Below, piece by piece: positions 35,438 to 44,764 of a stretch of DNA of 64,000 bases. The notes beneath the pieces are model-generated. The model saw only the letters and a program-made list of their open reading frames with translations, had not been told where the DNA came from and searched no databases. Source of the stretch: Rhizobiales bacterium 2SD (GTDB lineage Bacteria; Pseudomonadota; Alphaproteobacteria; Rhizobiales; Beijerinckiaceae); the NCBI GenBank assembly GCA_005502805.1, contig SCMY01000008.1:186001-250000 (forward strand). Direction: 5' to 3'. Positions within the stretch are counted from its first letter, which is position 1. Every line of letters starts with the position of its first letter. Both the position numbers and the translations under genes were made by a program.

Positions 35438-36778
35438 ATGACCACTCCCTTCGTCCGCACCGCCCCGTCGCCGACCGGTTATCTGCACATCGGCAATGCC
35501 CGTTCGCTGATGTTCAACTGGCTCTTCGCCATCAGGCATGGCGGGCGCTTCCTGCTGCGCTATGACGACACCGACCAGGCGCGCTCGAAGCCGGAATTCG
35601 CCGAGGCGATCGCCGAGGACCTCACCTGGCTCGGTGTCGTGCCCGATGCCAGCATCAAGCAGTCGGAGCGGCTCGCGCTCTACGATGCCGCGGCCGACAA
35701 GCTGCGCGCCGCTGGCCGCCTCTACCCTTGCTATGAGAGCGCCGACGAGCTCGATCGCAAGCGCAAGCGCCAGCTCGCCCGCGGCCTGCCGCCGGTCTAC
35801 GATCGCGCCGGCCTGAAGCTGAGCGCCGAGGAGCGCGCCAGACTGGAGGGCGAGGGGCGAAAAGCCCATTGGCGCTTCCTGCTCGACTGGGAAGAAATCG
35901 GCTGGGACGATCTCGTCCGCGGCCCCTCGCATGTCGACTGCGCCTCGCTCTCAGATCCGGTGCTGGTGCGCGAGGACGGCACCTATCCCTATACGTTGCC
36001 CTCGGTCGTCGACGATCTCGATATGGGCATCACCCATGTCATCCGCGGCGAGGACCACGTCACCAACACCGCCGTGCAGATCCAGATCATGCAGGCGCTG
36101 GGCGGAGCGCTGCCGGTCTTCGGTCACCACAATCTGCTGACCACCGCGAGCGGCGAGGGGTTGTCGAAGCGCCTCGGCCATCTCTCGTTGCGGGGACTGC
36201 GTGAATCCGGAATCGAGCCGTTGGCGGTGGCGGCGCTCGCCGTGCTCACCGGCTCCTCCGATGCGGTCCGGCCGGTGTCGAGCCTCGACGAGCTCGCCGG
36301 GCTGGTCGATCTCGCCCATGTCTCGCGCGCTCCGGCCAAGTTCGACGAGCACGAACTGGAGACGCTCTCGGCCCGTACCCTGCATCAGCTCGACTTCGCC
36401 GCGGTCGAGGAGCGGCTGAGAGAATTCGGCATTCCCGCCACCGAGCCGTTCTGGCTCGCGGTGCGTGGCAATCTCGCAAGGCTCGCGGGTGCCAAGGAGT
36501 GGTGGACGATCGTCGAGGGACCGATCGAGACGCAGATCGCCGATAAGGCTTTTGCGGCCGCTGCGGCGGCATTGCTGCCGGCGGAACCGTTCGACCAGAC
36601 GACCTGGAAGAGTTGGACTCAGGCCGTGGCCAGCGAGACAGGCGCCAAGGGCAAGGCACTGTTCATGCCGCTGCGCCAGGCGCTGACCGGTCTCGACCAT
36701 GGACCCGAGCTGGCGGCGCTGCTGCCGCTGATCGGACGTGAGAAGGCGCTGAAGCGGCTTGCCGGTGAGGCGGCCTGA
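35438..36778 (+). CDS. gltX: Glutamyl-tRNA synthetase (GltX2 type)
   Basis: A 446-residue class I aminoacyl-tRNA synthetase. The HIGH motif is HIGN in [21 protein letters not shown], and the KMSKS loop is present as LSKRLGH. The catalytic domain has [10 protein letters not shown] and [22 protein letters not shown]. The C-terminal anticodon-binding part is shorter than in the usual GltX, as in the second GluRS of alphaproteobacteria, where one copy charges tRNA-Glu and the other tends to misacylate tRNA-Gln for the amidotransferase route. Which role applies here is not visible. The stop overlaps the start of the next small ORF. Confidence 0.92.
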   Translation: MTTPFVRTAPSPTGYLHIGNARSLMFNWLFAIRHGGRFLLRYDDTDQARSKPEFAEAIAEDLTWLGVVPDASIKQSERLALYDAAADKLRAAGRLYPCYESADELDRKRKRQLARGLPPVYDRAGLKLSAEERARLEGEGRKAHWRFLLDWEEIGWDDLVRGPSHVDCASLSDPVLVREDGTYPYTLPSVVDDLDMGITHVIRGEDHVTNTAVQIQIMQALGGALPVFGHHNLLTTASGEGLSKRLGHLSLRGLRESGIEPLAVAALAVLTGSSDAVRPVSSLDELAGLVDLAHVSRAPAKFDEHELETLSARTLHQLDFAAVEERLREFGIPATEPFWLAVRGNLARLAGAKEWWTIVEGPIETQIADKAFAAAAAALLPAEPFDQTTWKSWTQAVASETGAKGKALFMPLRQALTGLDHGPELAALLPLIGREKALKRLAGEAA

Positions 36779-37116
36779 TGCCCCCGGATATGGCTGACCC
36801 GGTAAGCTTGGCAAACGTGCTTCTTGCCACGCATCGCGAGTTGCGGTCCCTCGCGTGCGTCAAATCCGGGTATCGATATGATGCAAAGCTGGTGCTCGCC
36901 GCGGCGGCGGCGCTGACCCTGAGGATCTATGGGCTCGATCGCATTTGCGGTGATGCTTTGCCGTATTGCGGGGGCGGACTTGCCATTCGGGATGTGCGAT
37001 CCGAACAGCATGACCGAATTTGCTACGAAATCACCGATCAGGATGGAGATCTCGTGCTACTGCGCTGCGAGCGGCTTGTGTTGACGCATTGCGGTGCGCG
37101 GATTTTGCTATCTTAG
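36778..37116 (+). CDS. Small hypothetical protein
   Basis: A 112-residue ORF whose ATG overlaps the gltX stop (TGATG), so it may be translated by reinitiation. It has a hydrophobic stretch around LVLAAAAALTLRIYGL, five Cys and no clear signal peptide. Its G+C and codon use are visibly less biased than those of gltX, which hints at a young or acquired gene or at a non-coding tail. I do not recognise a family. Coding status is likely but not certain. Confidence 0.45.
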   Translation: MPPDMADPVSLANVLLATHRELRSLACVKSGYRYDAKLVLAAAAALTLRIYGLDRICGDALPYCGGGLAIRDVRSEQHDRICYEITDQDGDLVLLRCERLVLTHCGARILLS

Positions 37117-37209
37117 GCGCTCCGCCCGGACGATCTCGTTCCAGGCCTGAATGTGGGTGCAGGCGCAGAAGCCGAGCCGTGATGCTCGAGGCAAGCTCGA
37201 TAGCGCCTC

Positions 37210-38535
37210 TCACTCGTGCCGGTCCATCGCCGTTTCGTGCTTGGTGTCGCGCATGGTCGAATAGACCAGCAGCGAGATGAAGATCACGCCTGAGAGATAG
37301 TAGTAGAACCACTGCTCGTGGCCCTGCTGCTTGAAGAACAGGGCGATCGCCGGCGCGGTGCCGCCGAAGATCGAGACGGTCAGCGCATAAGGCACGGCGA
37401 CGCCGGTGGCGCGGATCGAGGTCGGGAACAGCTCCGCCTTCACCACGGCGTTGATCGAGGTGTAGCCGGCGACGAAGAGCCAGGCGCCGGAGATCAGCAG
37501 GAAGGCGATCCAGGGTGACTTGGTCTGCTCCAGAGCCGACAGGATCGGCACGGTCAGCAGCGTCCCGGCGAGGCCGAAGAAGATCAGCAGCGGCTTGCGG
37601 CCGATCCGGTCGGAGATCAGGCCGTAGATCGGCTGCAGGATCGAGGCGAAGATCAGCGATCCCGCGATCACATAGGTGGTGACGATGTCGGTGAGGCCGA
37701 CCGTCTGCTTCACGAAGGTCTGCATATAGGTGGTGAAGGTGTAGAAGGCGGCGGTGCCGCCCGCCGTCAGCCCGACCACGATCGCGACCTCGCGCGGATA
37801 TTTCATGAGGCCGCGCAGCGAGCTCTCCTGCTTCTTGACCTTGTTGGCGGCGGTGAAGGCCTCGGTTTCGTGCATGTTCCGGCGCATGAACATGGCGGTG
37901 ACCGCCAGCAGCGCGCCGATCACGAAGGGGATGCGCCAGCCCCAATCGACCAGTTGCTCATGCGTCAGGAAGACATTCTGCAGGAGGAGCAGCACCAGGA
38001 TCGCGGTGAGCTGTCCGCCGATCAGCGTCACGTACTGGAAGCTCGAATAGAAGCCGCGATGGTCTGGATGGGCGATCTCGGTGAGATAGGTCGCGCTCGC
38101 TCCATACTCGCCACCGAGGCTGAGGCCCTCGATGATCCGCGCCAGCGCCAGCAGTACCGGCGCCGCGAAGCCGATCGTCTCATAGGTCGGCGTCAGCGCG
38201 ATGATCAGCGAGCCGAAGCACATCATCAGCACCGAGACCGTCAGCGAAAGCCGCCGTCCGTAGCGATCGGCGATATGGCCGAACAGCCAGCCGCCGATCG
38301 GGCGCACGATGAAGCCCGCGGCGAACAGCGTCGCCGCATTGAGTTGCTGCACCACGGGGTCGTGCGAAGGGAAGAACTTCGGTGCGAAGTAGAGCGCAAA
38401 GGCCGTGTAGGCGTAGAAATCGTACCACTCGACGAGATTGCCGACCGAGCCGATGAAGATCGCCTTCAGGCGGCGCGCCGTATCGGCGGCATCCATGCCG
38501 TGAGGGACAGGGGTGACGATGGCTGGATCGGACAT
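37210..38535 (-). CDS. MFS transporter of the metabolite:H+ symporter family (KgtP-like)
   Basis: A 441-residue inner-membrane protein with 12 predicted helices. It has the family opening IFIGSVGNLVEWYDFYAYTAFALYFAPKFFP, the loop motif GHIADRYGRRLSLTVSVLMM, the RIIEGLSLGGEYGASATYLTE helix and SIRATGVAVPYALTVSIFGG. These are the marks of the MHS group, which includes alpha-ketoglutarate, dicarboxylate, proline/betaine and shikimate carriers; the look is closest to the alpha-ketoglutarate/dicarboxylate type. The substrate is not proved. GGAGCGAG precedes the ATG. Divergent from the HAD gene. Confidence 0.88.
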   Translation of the reverse strand: MSDPAIVTPVPHGMDAADTARRLKAIFIGSVGNLVEWYDFYAYTAFALYFAPKFFPSHDPVVQQLNAATLFAAGFIVRPIGGWLFGHIADRYGRRLSLTVSVLMMCFGSLIIALTPTYETIGFAAPVLLALARIIEGLSLGGEYGASATYLTEIAHPDHRGFYSSFQYVTLIGGQLTAILVLLLLQNVFLTHEQLVDWGWRIPFVIGALLAVTAMFMRRNMHETEAFTAANKVKKQESSLRGLMKYPREVAIVVGLTAGGTAAFYTFTTYMQTFVKQTVGLTDIVTTYVIAGSLIFASILQPIYGLISDRIGRKPLLIFFGLAGTLLTVPILSALEQTKSPWIAFLLISGAWLFVAGYTSINAVVKAELFPTSIRATGVAVPYALTVSIFGGTAPAIALFFKQQGHEQWFYYYLSGVIFISLLVYSTMRDTKHETAMDRHE

Positions 38536-38758
38536 GGCTCGCTCCGCGCTTTAAGGGCGGCGCGAGCAGCAGCGGGCGCCGACAGCTATACGCTGATCTA
38601 CGCCTTGCGTTCCGTGCCAGTCAGCGGCGAAGAATGTGGTCAGAATTGCTTTTGGCGCATGACGGGCTGCGCTTGTTCCACCGCATTGGCCCTCCGGCGG
38701 GGGGCGTCTGTGCATTCACCGGCAGAGGCATATCGGCGAAGGCCTCATTGACGGCTGA

Positions 38759-39433
38759 ATGACGAACCGGCAATCACCGGTGCCCATCCGACCGGTTGCC
38801 GCGATGCCTGCCTTTTCTCTCGCGATCTTCGATTTTGACGGAACGCTGGCCGACAGCTTCCCGTGGTTCTGCTCAGTTCTCAACCAGACTGCCCGGCAGT
38901 TCGGTTTCCGCGAGGTTACGGAAGGCGAGACTGACGAGCTTCGCGGCCTCGAGTCGCGCGCGATCATGGCTTGCCTCGGCGTGCCCTTGTGGAAGCTGCC
39001 GGCGATCGCGATGCATATGCGCAAGCTGAGCGCGGAAGCAGGGGATGCTGTGGCGCTTTTTCCGGGAGCGGAGGAGATGCTTGCGGGCCTGGCGGCGAGC
39101 GACGTCGCGGTCGCGATCGTCAGTTCGAACAGCGAAGCAGTCATTCGCCGGACGCTCGGCCGAGCTTCATCCCATGTGCGCCATTTCGATTGTGGTGCAT
39201 CGCTCTGGGGCAAGAGCGCCAAGTTCAAAGCCGTCATCCGGCAAGTCGGTGTTTCCCGGCAACGGACCATCGCAATCGGGGACGAGATCCGCGACATCGA
39301 TGCGGCGCGGCGCGTCGGCATCGCGTCGGGCGCGGTGACCTTCGGCTACAATACCGGCGCCTCCTTGCGAGCGCGCCGGCCTGACATGATCTTCGACGAC
39401 TATGGGCAGTTGCTGGTGAAGCTGACGGCCTGA
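38759..39433 (+). CDS. HAD-superfamily hydrolase, phosphoglycolate-phosphatase-like
   Basis: A 224-residue cytoplasmic HAD phosphatase. Motif I FDFDGTLADSF, a helical cap, motif II Ser in IVSSNS, motif III Lys in WGKSAKFKAV, and motif IV GDEIRDIDAARRVG are all present, so it should be active. It differs from gph at 13325 and is probably a paralogue with another phosphorylated substrate. Starts at 38759 or at 38804 (MPAFSLAIF); the longer one is chosen without strong support. It is divergent from the MHS transporter and convergent with the DUF2865 gene. Confidence 0.82.
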   Translation: MTNRQSPVPIRPVAAMPAFSLAIFDFDGTLADSFPWFCSVLNQTARQFGFREVTEGETDELRGLESRAIMACLGVPLWKLPAIAMHMRKLSAEAGDAVALFPGAEEMLAGLAASDVAVAIVSSNSEAVIRRTLGRASSHVRHFDCGASLWGKSAKFKAVIRQVGVSRQRTIAIGDEIRDIDAARRVGIASGAVTFGYNTGASLRARRPDMIFDDYGQLLVKLTA

Positions 39434-39443
39434 GCCGAGGGCC

Positions 39444-40649
39444 TCAAGGCCGTGCGGTCGCTCCGACGCCGAGATTGGGCGCGAGGTTCGGCGCGACGAT
39501 CCGCACGGTGCGGCGCTCGCCGGTGACGCTCTTGCTCTCGCGCTTCAGGCCGTCGCCCTGCTGCAAGGTCTTCTCGCCGTCGATCCGCTGCGGACCGACG
39601 CCGGCGGATTCGGTGCTGGCGGTGGGCACGTTCGCATCCGATGCCGGCTCGTCGCCGGGAGCGGCCTGGAGGGTGGTCGGCGCGGGAGCTGGCGGAGTAG
39701 CCGGCTTGGCCTCCGCCACCGGAGCGCTGGCGGCGCCCTTCTTGCCGCGCTGCGGCTGCTCCGGCTTCGGCCGCGACATCTCCTGCGAGCGTTGTTCGGT
39801 GACGATGATGTCGCCCTTGCGCTGGTCGAGCATCTGCTCGGCATTGGCCAGCGCTTGGGCCCAGCTCTGGCCGGGTGCGCGGCAGGTGCAGGCGGCGTCG
39901 AAGCTGCGGGTGTATTTCAGCGCGTTCGGCAGGGACGAGTAAGGCTGTCCGGTGGAGCGCGCCACGGCATTCTGGATGTCGCCACCGCTGCTCATGCCGA
40001 AGGCCAGCGTCTCGCTGCCGGGGCAGAGCGACTGGCACATCTCGTCCTGGCCCTCGCGTCCCCCCGGGCTGTTGGCGAGCGGGAAGAAATAGCCGTCGCA
40101 ACTGCGCACGCACACGGTGTAGGGCCCGCCTTGGCGCGGCTGGCTCTCGCCCGGCTCACGCGGCTCGTCGGGATCGAGTTCGGGCAGGGTCGAGTCGATC
40201 TCGCCGCGGCGAGGTTCGATGCCGAAGATCGTCTCGAAGAAGCCGCGCGGCTGCGCCCTGCAGTTGTTGTTGATCAATGCGGCCAGCTGGGCGCGCCGGT
40301 GCTCGATAGCACCACCCTGCGCCTGTTGCTGGAGCTGGGCATATTGCTGCTGCAGCGCTCCGAGTTGAGCCCGGATCCCGCCGCATTGCGGCGGCGGCTG
40401 CTCGCCGAAGAACAGGAAGCCGCCACGATCGCAACCCATCGAGCGATACTGGCTCGAGAGCTGGGCCAGCTGGCCGGCGACGCGCTGCGCCGCTTGGGCA
40501 GCTCGGGCATCGCCGCCGCGCTGGCCTTGCAGGCTCGACAGCTCAGCCCTCCAATTGTCGCAAGCTGGCGACTGCGCCAAGGCTGCGCCCGTCAGCGCGG
40601 CAAAAGCCAGCGCCGGAGCGAGCACGCGTCGAAGCGAAGCGAAAATCAT
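39444..40649 (-). CDS. DUF2865 secreted protein
   Basis: A 401-residue exported protein. A signal peptide (RVLAPALAFAALTGAALAQS) leads into a long helical, Gln-rich region (about 35-125; coiled-coil-like, LGALQQQYAQLQQQAQ). The DUF2865 core (about 170-275) has the signature GPYTVCVRSCDGYFFPLANSP, CQSLCPGSETLAFGM and the CTCRAPGQSW end, with several Cys that probably pair. The tail is Pro/Ala-rich and basic. The family is confined to Rhizobiales-like bacteria and has no known function; envelope location is expected. The ATG at 40649 fits the signal peptide. Convergent with the HAD gene. Confidence 0.88.
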   Translation of the reverse strand: MIFASLRRVLAPALAFAALTGAALAQSPACDNWRAELSSLQGQRGGDARAAQAAQRVAGQLAQLSSQYRSMGCDRGGFLFFGEQPPPQCGGIRAQLGALQQQYAQLQQQAQGGAIEHRRAQLAALINNNCRAQPRGFFETIFGIEPRRGEIDSTLPELDPDEPREPGESQPRQGGPYTVCVRSCDGYFFPLANSPGGREGQDEMCQSLCPGSETLAFGMSSGGDIQNAVARSTGQPYSSLPNALKYTRSFDAACTCRAPGQSWAQALANAEQMLDQRKGDIIVTEQRSQEMSRPKPEQPQRGKKGAASAPVAEAKPATPPAPAPTTLQAAPGDEPASDANVPTASTESAGVGPQRIDGEKTLQQGDGLKRESKSVTGERRTVRIVAPNLAPNLGVGATARP

Positions 40650-40855
40650 CGAAGGCAGAGTTGCTATCCCTGTGACTCGTCCATGCCAGCGTCGGTCGCC
40701 TGCACCGACAAAGCACATGCCATAAACGCGACGGAACTAAGGAGGCGCCTGCCGGATCGCCTGCGAGAGTCGATTCGAAACGCCGCCCGGAAGGCTTTGC
40801 GCATCGCATATCGCGTCCTGCGCGGCAAATCAGGCTCTGGATCACGCTTGCGCGA

Positions 40856-41344
40856 TCAGGCCTCTTCGGTCTGGTAGCCGCCGGCGAGATGGCGGCCGCG
40901 CTCGGTCAGCACCGCCAGCACACGCTCGAAGACGCGCAATTCCTCCGGCGCGATCCCCTCGATCCAGCGCTCCTCGAAAGCGAGCGCCAGCGGCACGATC
41001 TGGGCGTAGAGGCGTTGGCCGGCAGCGCTGAGGGCGACGAAGGCCTCGCGCCGATCGGCGCGGTTCTCGGCCCGCGTCACCAGCCCGCGCTTGTCGAGCT
41101 CGGCGACCGCACGCGAGACCTTGGTCTTGTGCATCTGCGAGAGCTCGCCGATGTCGCGCGAGGTCAATTGCCCGAATTCTCCGAGCTGCGCGATCACCCG
41201 CCATTCCGGGATGCCGATGCCGAAACGCGTGCCGTAGACGCGGCCGAGCGCGCGGCTGGCGAAGAAGCCGACGACGTTGAGCCGGTAGGGCAGGAACTGC
41301 TCGAGATGCAGGGCGCGGTCTTCAGGCTTTTGCTTCGTTGACAT
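40856..41344 (-). CDS. MarR-family transcriptional regulator
   Basis: A 162-residue winged-helix regulator. The helix-turn-helix (about 60-95) is LTSRDIGELSQMHKTKVSRAVAELDKRGLVTR, and the wing carries ENRADRREAFVALSAAG. MarR proteins often bind aromatic acids or CoA esters and repress catabolic or efflux genes. Here the gene lies beside the TRAP binding protein and the FAH/MBL/hydroxylase genes, so it probably controls that block. A near-perfect 20-base palindrome overlaps its start region, which fits autoregulation. The ATG at 41344 is preferred; a GTG at 41353 is also in frame. Confidence 0.9.
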   Translation of the reverse strand: MSTKQKPEDRALHLEQFLPYRLNVVGFFASRALGRVYGTRFGIGIPEWRVIAQLGEFGQLTSRDIGELSQMHKTKVSRAVAELDKRGLVTRAENRADRREAFVALSAAGQRLYAQIVPLALAFEERWIEGIAPEELRVFERVLAVLTERGRHLAGGYQTEEA

Positions 41345-41363
41345 TAGTTGCACATGTAACTAA
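41344..41363. promoter_or_regulatory. Probable MarR operator
   Basis: TTAGTTGCACATGTAACTAA is a 20-base palindrome with only two mismatched pairs. The size and AGTT/AACT arms match MarR-type boxes. It begins at the MarR start codon and covers the region just upstream, so bound regulator would block its own transcription or translation start. Confidence 0.65.
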
Positions 41364-41592
41364 CTGGAGTGAAAGAAGCCGCGGAGACCGCGGCACGATC
41401 ATTACCGAACGGCAGTGCCTGTCAAAGCCGCCGCCATGGGAGGACAAGCGATGAGCTCGCAGGCCGCGGACCGCTCTTCTGTCTGCCCGCAGGTCGGAGC
41501 AGCGCCGGCTCATGTATGACGCGGACTTGCCATGGCGGCGCCATCGGCCCCGGAAGCGCACCGTCGGCACGCTCCGGAGCGATGGCTGGCGT

Positions 41593-42678
41593 TCAGCGCG
41601 AACGCAGCCGGTTCATGAAGGCGTCGTAGGACAGTTCCGCCACCTGCCACCAGAGCAGGTTCTCGCCGCGGAAGGCGACCATCGACTCATAGCCCTTCTT
41701 GAAGGCTTCGCTCTTGGTCGAGGTCTCGGCGTAGTACTCCTCGGCCGCCTTGAGCGAGGCTTCCATGATCGGCTGCGGGAAGGCCTTGAGCTGCGCGCCT
41801 TGCGCGATCAGCCGGCGCAGACCGCCGGGGTTCACCGCGTCGTATTTGGCCAGCATCCAGTTGTTGGCGGCCTCGCAGGCGTTGCGCATGATGGCCTGAT
41901 AGTGCTTGGGCAGCTTGTTCCACTGCTCCTGGTTGATCACGAGGTGCAGCATGGCGCCGCCCTCCCACCAGCCGGGATAGTAGTAATAGGGCGCGACCTT
42001 CACGAAGCCGAGCTTCTCGTCGTCATAGGGGCCGACGAACTCGGCCGCGTCGATCGTGCCGCGCTCCAGCGCCGGGTAGACGTCGCCTGCCGCGATCTGG
42101 GTCGGCACCACGCCGAGCTTGGCCAGCACCGCCCCGCCCATGCCGCCGATACGGAACTTCAGGCCCTTGAGGTCGTCGACCGTTTTCAGCTCCTTGCGGA
42201 AGAAGCCGCCCATCTGGCAGCCGGAATTGCCGCAGGGGATCGAGTAGGCGTTGAACTTGGCCAGCGCCCCGTTCACGATCTCCTCGCCGCCGCCGAAGAA
42301 CCACCAGCTGTGCTGCTGGCGGGCGTTGAGGCCGAAGGGGATGCCGGTGCCGAGGCCGAGCGCCGGCTCCTTGCCGATGTAGAAATAGGTCGGCGTATGC
42401 GCGCACTCGACCGTGCCGGAGGTGACAGCGTCGAGCGCCTGCAGGCCGGGCACGATCTCGCCGGCCGAGAAGGTCTGGATCTGGAACTTGCCGTCGGTCG
42501 CTTCGCCCATGATCTTCGCGAATTGCTGGGCCGTGCCGTAGATCGTGTCGAGCTGCTTCGGGAAGCTCGACGTCAACCGCCATTTCACTTCGGGCATCGA
42601 CTGCGCGATCGCCGGCATCGCGATTGGCGTGGCGGCCGCGGCGAGCGCGCCCGTCTTCAAAAACATACGGCGTTGCAT
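41593..42678 (-). CDS. TRAP transporter substrate-binding protein (DctP/TakP-like)
   Basis: A 361-residue periplasmic binding protein of the TRAP family, with a Tat-type signal (QRRMFLKTGALAAAATPIAMPAIAQ). The ligand domain has KWRLTSSFPKQLDTIYGTAQQFAKIM, the KGLKFRIGGMGGAVLAKLG motif that contains the carboxylate-binding Arg, and GDVYPALERGTIDAAEFVGPYDD. The similarity is to the TakP group, which binds 2-oxoacids. Neither dctQ nor dctM is adjacent, so it is an orphan in this window. GGGAGGAAAG precedes the ATG. It is divergent from the FAH gene by only 62 bases and probably imports a substrate of that pathway. Confidence 0.9.
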   Translation of the reverse strand: MQRRMFLKTGALAAAATPIAMPAIAQSMPEVKWRLTSSFPKQLDTIYGTAQQFAKIMGEATDGKFQIQTFSAGEIVPGLQALDAVTSGTVECAHTPTYFYIGKEPALGLGTGIPFGLNARQQHSWWFFGGGEEIVNGALAKFNAYSIPCGNSGCQMGGFFRKELKTVDDLKGLKFRIGGMGGAVLAKLGVVPTQIAAGDVYPALERGTIDAAEFVGPYDDEKLGFVKVAPYYYYPGWWEGGAMLHLVINQEQWNKLPKHYQAIMRNACEAANNWMLAKYDAVNPGGLRRLIAQGAQLKAFPQPIMEASLKAAEEYYAETSTKSEAFKKGYESMVAFRGENLLWWQVAELSYDAFMNRLRSR

Positions 42679-42740
42679 GGACTTTCCTCCCGGGGACAGA
42701 TTTGCTGCCATCATCACTGTTCGGCGAGGATTGAAAAGAG

Positions 42741-43754
42741 ATGAAACTAGCATCCCTCATGCATGGCCGGGATGGCCGCCTCGTCGTTGTGTCTGGCGAT
42801 CTGACCCGCGCGACCGACGCCTTCCCGGTCGTTGCGACGCTGCAGGGCGCGCTCGACGACTGGGCCCGCTGCGCGCCGCGCCTGGCGGATCTCGCCCAGA
42901 GCCTGGAGCACGGCTCGGTGCCGTCCTTCCGCTTCCACGAGCATGACTGCGCCTCGCCCCTGCCGCGCGCCTATCAATGGGTCGATGGCTCGGCCTATGT
43001 GAACCATGTCGAGCTGGTCCGTAAGGCCAGGGGCGCCGAGATGCCCGAGAGCTTCTGGACTGACCCGCTGATGTACCAGGGCGGCTCGGATTCCTTCCTC
43101 GGCCCGCGCGAGGCGGTGAAACTCGCCAGCGAGGACTACGGCATCGATCTCGAAGCCGAGATCGCGGTCATCACCGGCGATGTGCCGATGGGCGTCACGC
43201 CGGAGGAGGCGAGGGGGCTGATCCGCCTCGTCATGCTCGTCAATGACGTGAGCTTGCGGAATCTGATTCCGAACGAATTGGCGAAAGGCTTTGGTTTCTT
43301 TCAGTCAAAGCCGTCTTCGGCCTTCTCGCCGGCGACAGTTACGCCGGACGAGCTCGGCTCTGCCTGGAAGGACGGCAAGCTCAGCCTGCCGCTGCTCGCC
43401 CAGGTCAACGGCAAGCCCTTCGGCAAGCCGCAGGCCGGCGTCGACATGACCTTCGATTTCGGCGTGCTGATCGCCCATGCCGCCAAGACCCGCCCGCTCG
43501 TCGCCGGCACCATCGTCGGCTCCGGCACGGTCTCGAATCGCGACGCCGATGGCGGGCCGGGCAGGCCGGTTTCGGAAGGCGGGCTCGGCTATGCCTGCAT
43601 CGCCGAGCAGCGCATGGTCGAAACCATCCGGACCGGTGCGCCCAAGACACCCTTCCTGCGCTTCGGCGACAGCGTCCGCATCGAGATGAAGGACGCTGCC
43701 GGCCATTCGATCTTCGGCGCGATCGAGCAGGACATCCTGCCGCATGCGGGGTGA
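42741..43754 (+). CDS. Fumarylacetoacetate hydrolase family protein
   Basis: A 337-residue cytoplasmic enzyme. The C-terminal FAH fold (about 85-330) has metal ligands in the DLEAEIAVITGDVP motif and in RLVMLVNDVSLRNL, then NELAKGFGFFQSKPSSAFSP and the IVGSGTVSNRD segment near the active site. FAH members cleave acylpyruvates such as fumarylacetoacetate or decarboxylate oxo-acids in aromatic breakdown. Starting a run with an MBL protein, an aromatic hydroxylase and DUF2783, it probably acts in homogentisate- or gentisate-type catabolism. The exact substrate is inferred. The ATG has AAAAGAG directly before it. Confidence 0.88.
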   Translation: MKLASLMHGRDGRLVVVSGDLTRATDAFPVVATLQGALDDWARCAPRLADLAQSLEHGSVPSFRFHEHDCASPLPRAYQWVDGSAYVNHVELVRKARGAEMPESFWTDPLMYQGGSDSFLGPREAVKLASEDYGIDLEAEIAVITGDVPMGVTPEEARGLIRLVMLVNDVSLRNLIPNELAKGFGFFQSKPSSAFSPATVTPDELGSAWKDGKLSLPLLAQVNGKPFGKPQAGVDMTFDFGVLIAHAAKTRPLVAGTIVGSGTVSNRDADGGPGRPVSEGGLGYACIAEQRMVETIRTGAPKTPFLRFGDSVRIEMKDAAGHSIFGAIEQDILPHAG

Positions 43755-43796
43755 CGCTCGCCGCGCCCGCAGTCAAACAAGAATGAGGTCTTGACG

Positions 43797-44753
43797 ATGT
43801 CTTCCCCCGCTTTCGCCTCCACCGCCGATCTCGGCGAGAAGACAGTCTCCTTCGACGAGATCGGCAAGGGCGTCTACGCCTATACCGCCGAGGGCGACCC
43901 CAATAGCGGTATCGTCGTCGGTGACGACAGCGTGCTCGTCTTCGACGCGCAGGCGACACCGACCATGGCCGAGCGCGTCATCGCCAAAGTGCGCGAGGTC
44001 ACCGACAAGCCGGTCAGCCATGTCGTGCTCTCGCACTATCATGCCGTGCGCGTGCTCGGCGCGCCGGCCTATGGCGCCCGCGAGATCGTCTGTTCGGATG
44101 CGGCGCGCGCGATGATCGTCGAGCGCGGCGAGGAGGACAAGGCGAGCGAGATCGGCCGCTTCCCACGGCTCTTCCAGGGGGCTGATTCGATCCGCCCCGG
44201 CCTGACCTGGCCGACCATGACCTTCTCGCACAATGCCTCGATCTGGCTCGGCAGCCGCGAGGTTCGGCTGATGAGGCTCGGCCGCGGCCACACCGCCGGC
44301 GATATCGTCGCCTGGATGCCGGACACCAATGTGATCTTCGCCGGCGATCTCGTCGAATACGGCGCGACGCCCTATTGCGGCGACGCCCATTTCACCGACT
44401 GGCCGACGACGCTGGATGCGCTCGCTGCCTTTGCCCCCGCCGCGATGGTGCCGGGCCGCGGCGCGGCGCTGACCAATCGCGGCATGGTCGCCGATGGCAT
44501 CAAGGGCACGCGCGCCTTCCTCACCGACCTCTACGAAGCGGTGAAGGGCCATGTCGCCGCCGGTCGCTCGCTGCGCGAGACCTTCGAGCGCGTGCATGAG
44601 ACGCTGAAGCCCTCCTATGGCGACTGGGTGATCTTCGAGCACTGCCTGCCCTTCAACGTCACCCGCGCCTATGACGAGGCCGGTGGCCTCGACCATCCGC
44701 GCATCTGGACCGACGAGCGCGACCGCCAGATGTGGCTGGATCTGCGCGGCTGA
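43797..44753 (+). CDS. Metallo-beta-lactamase-fold protein with altered metal motif
   Basis: A 318-residue MBL-fold protein. The first motif reads H80-Y-H82-A-V84-R85 and not H-x-H-x-D-H, so the Asp and His that bind the second metal are replaced. The next ligands, GRGHTAGD (His) and FAGDLVEYG (Asp), and a late His in IFEHC are kept, so one metal site may remain. The rest of the fold is normal. It lies 43 bases after the FAH gene and ends just before the hydroxylase gene, and is clearly in the same operon. It may hydrolyse a lactone or thioester of the pathway, or may have a non-hydrolytic role. GAGG precedes the ATG. Confidence 0.87.
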   Translation: MSSPAFASTADLGEKTVSFDEIGKGVYAYTAEGDPNSGIVVGDDSVLVFDAQATPTMAERVIAKVREVTDKPVSHVVLSHYHAVRVLGAPAYGAREIVCSDAARAMIVERGEEDKASEIGRFPRLFQGADSIRPGLTWPTMTFSHNASIWLGSREVRLMRLGRGHTAGDIVAWMPDTNVIFAGDLVEYGATPYCGDAHFTDWPTTLDALAAFAPAAMVPGRGAALTNRGMVADGIKGTRAFLTDLYEAVKGHVAAGRSLRETFERVHETLKPSYGDWVIFEHCLPFNVTRAYDEAGGLDHPRIWTDERDRQMWLDLRG

Positions 44754-44764
44754 GGCGTCGCCCC

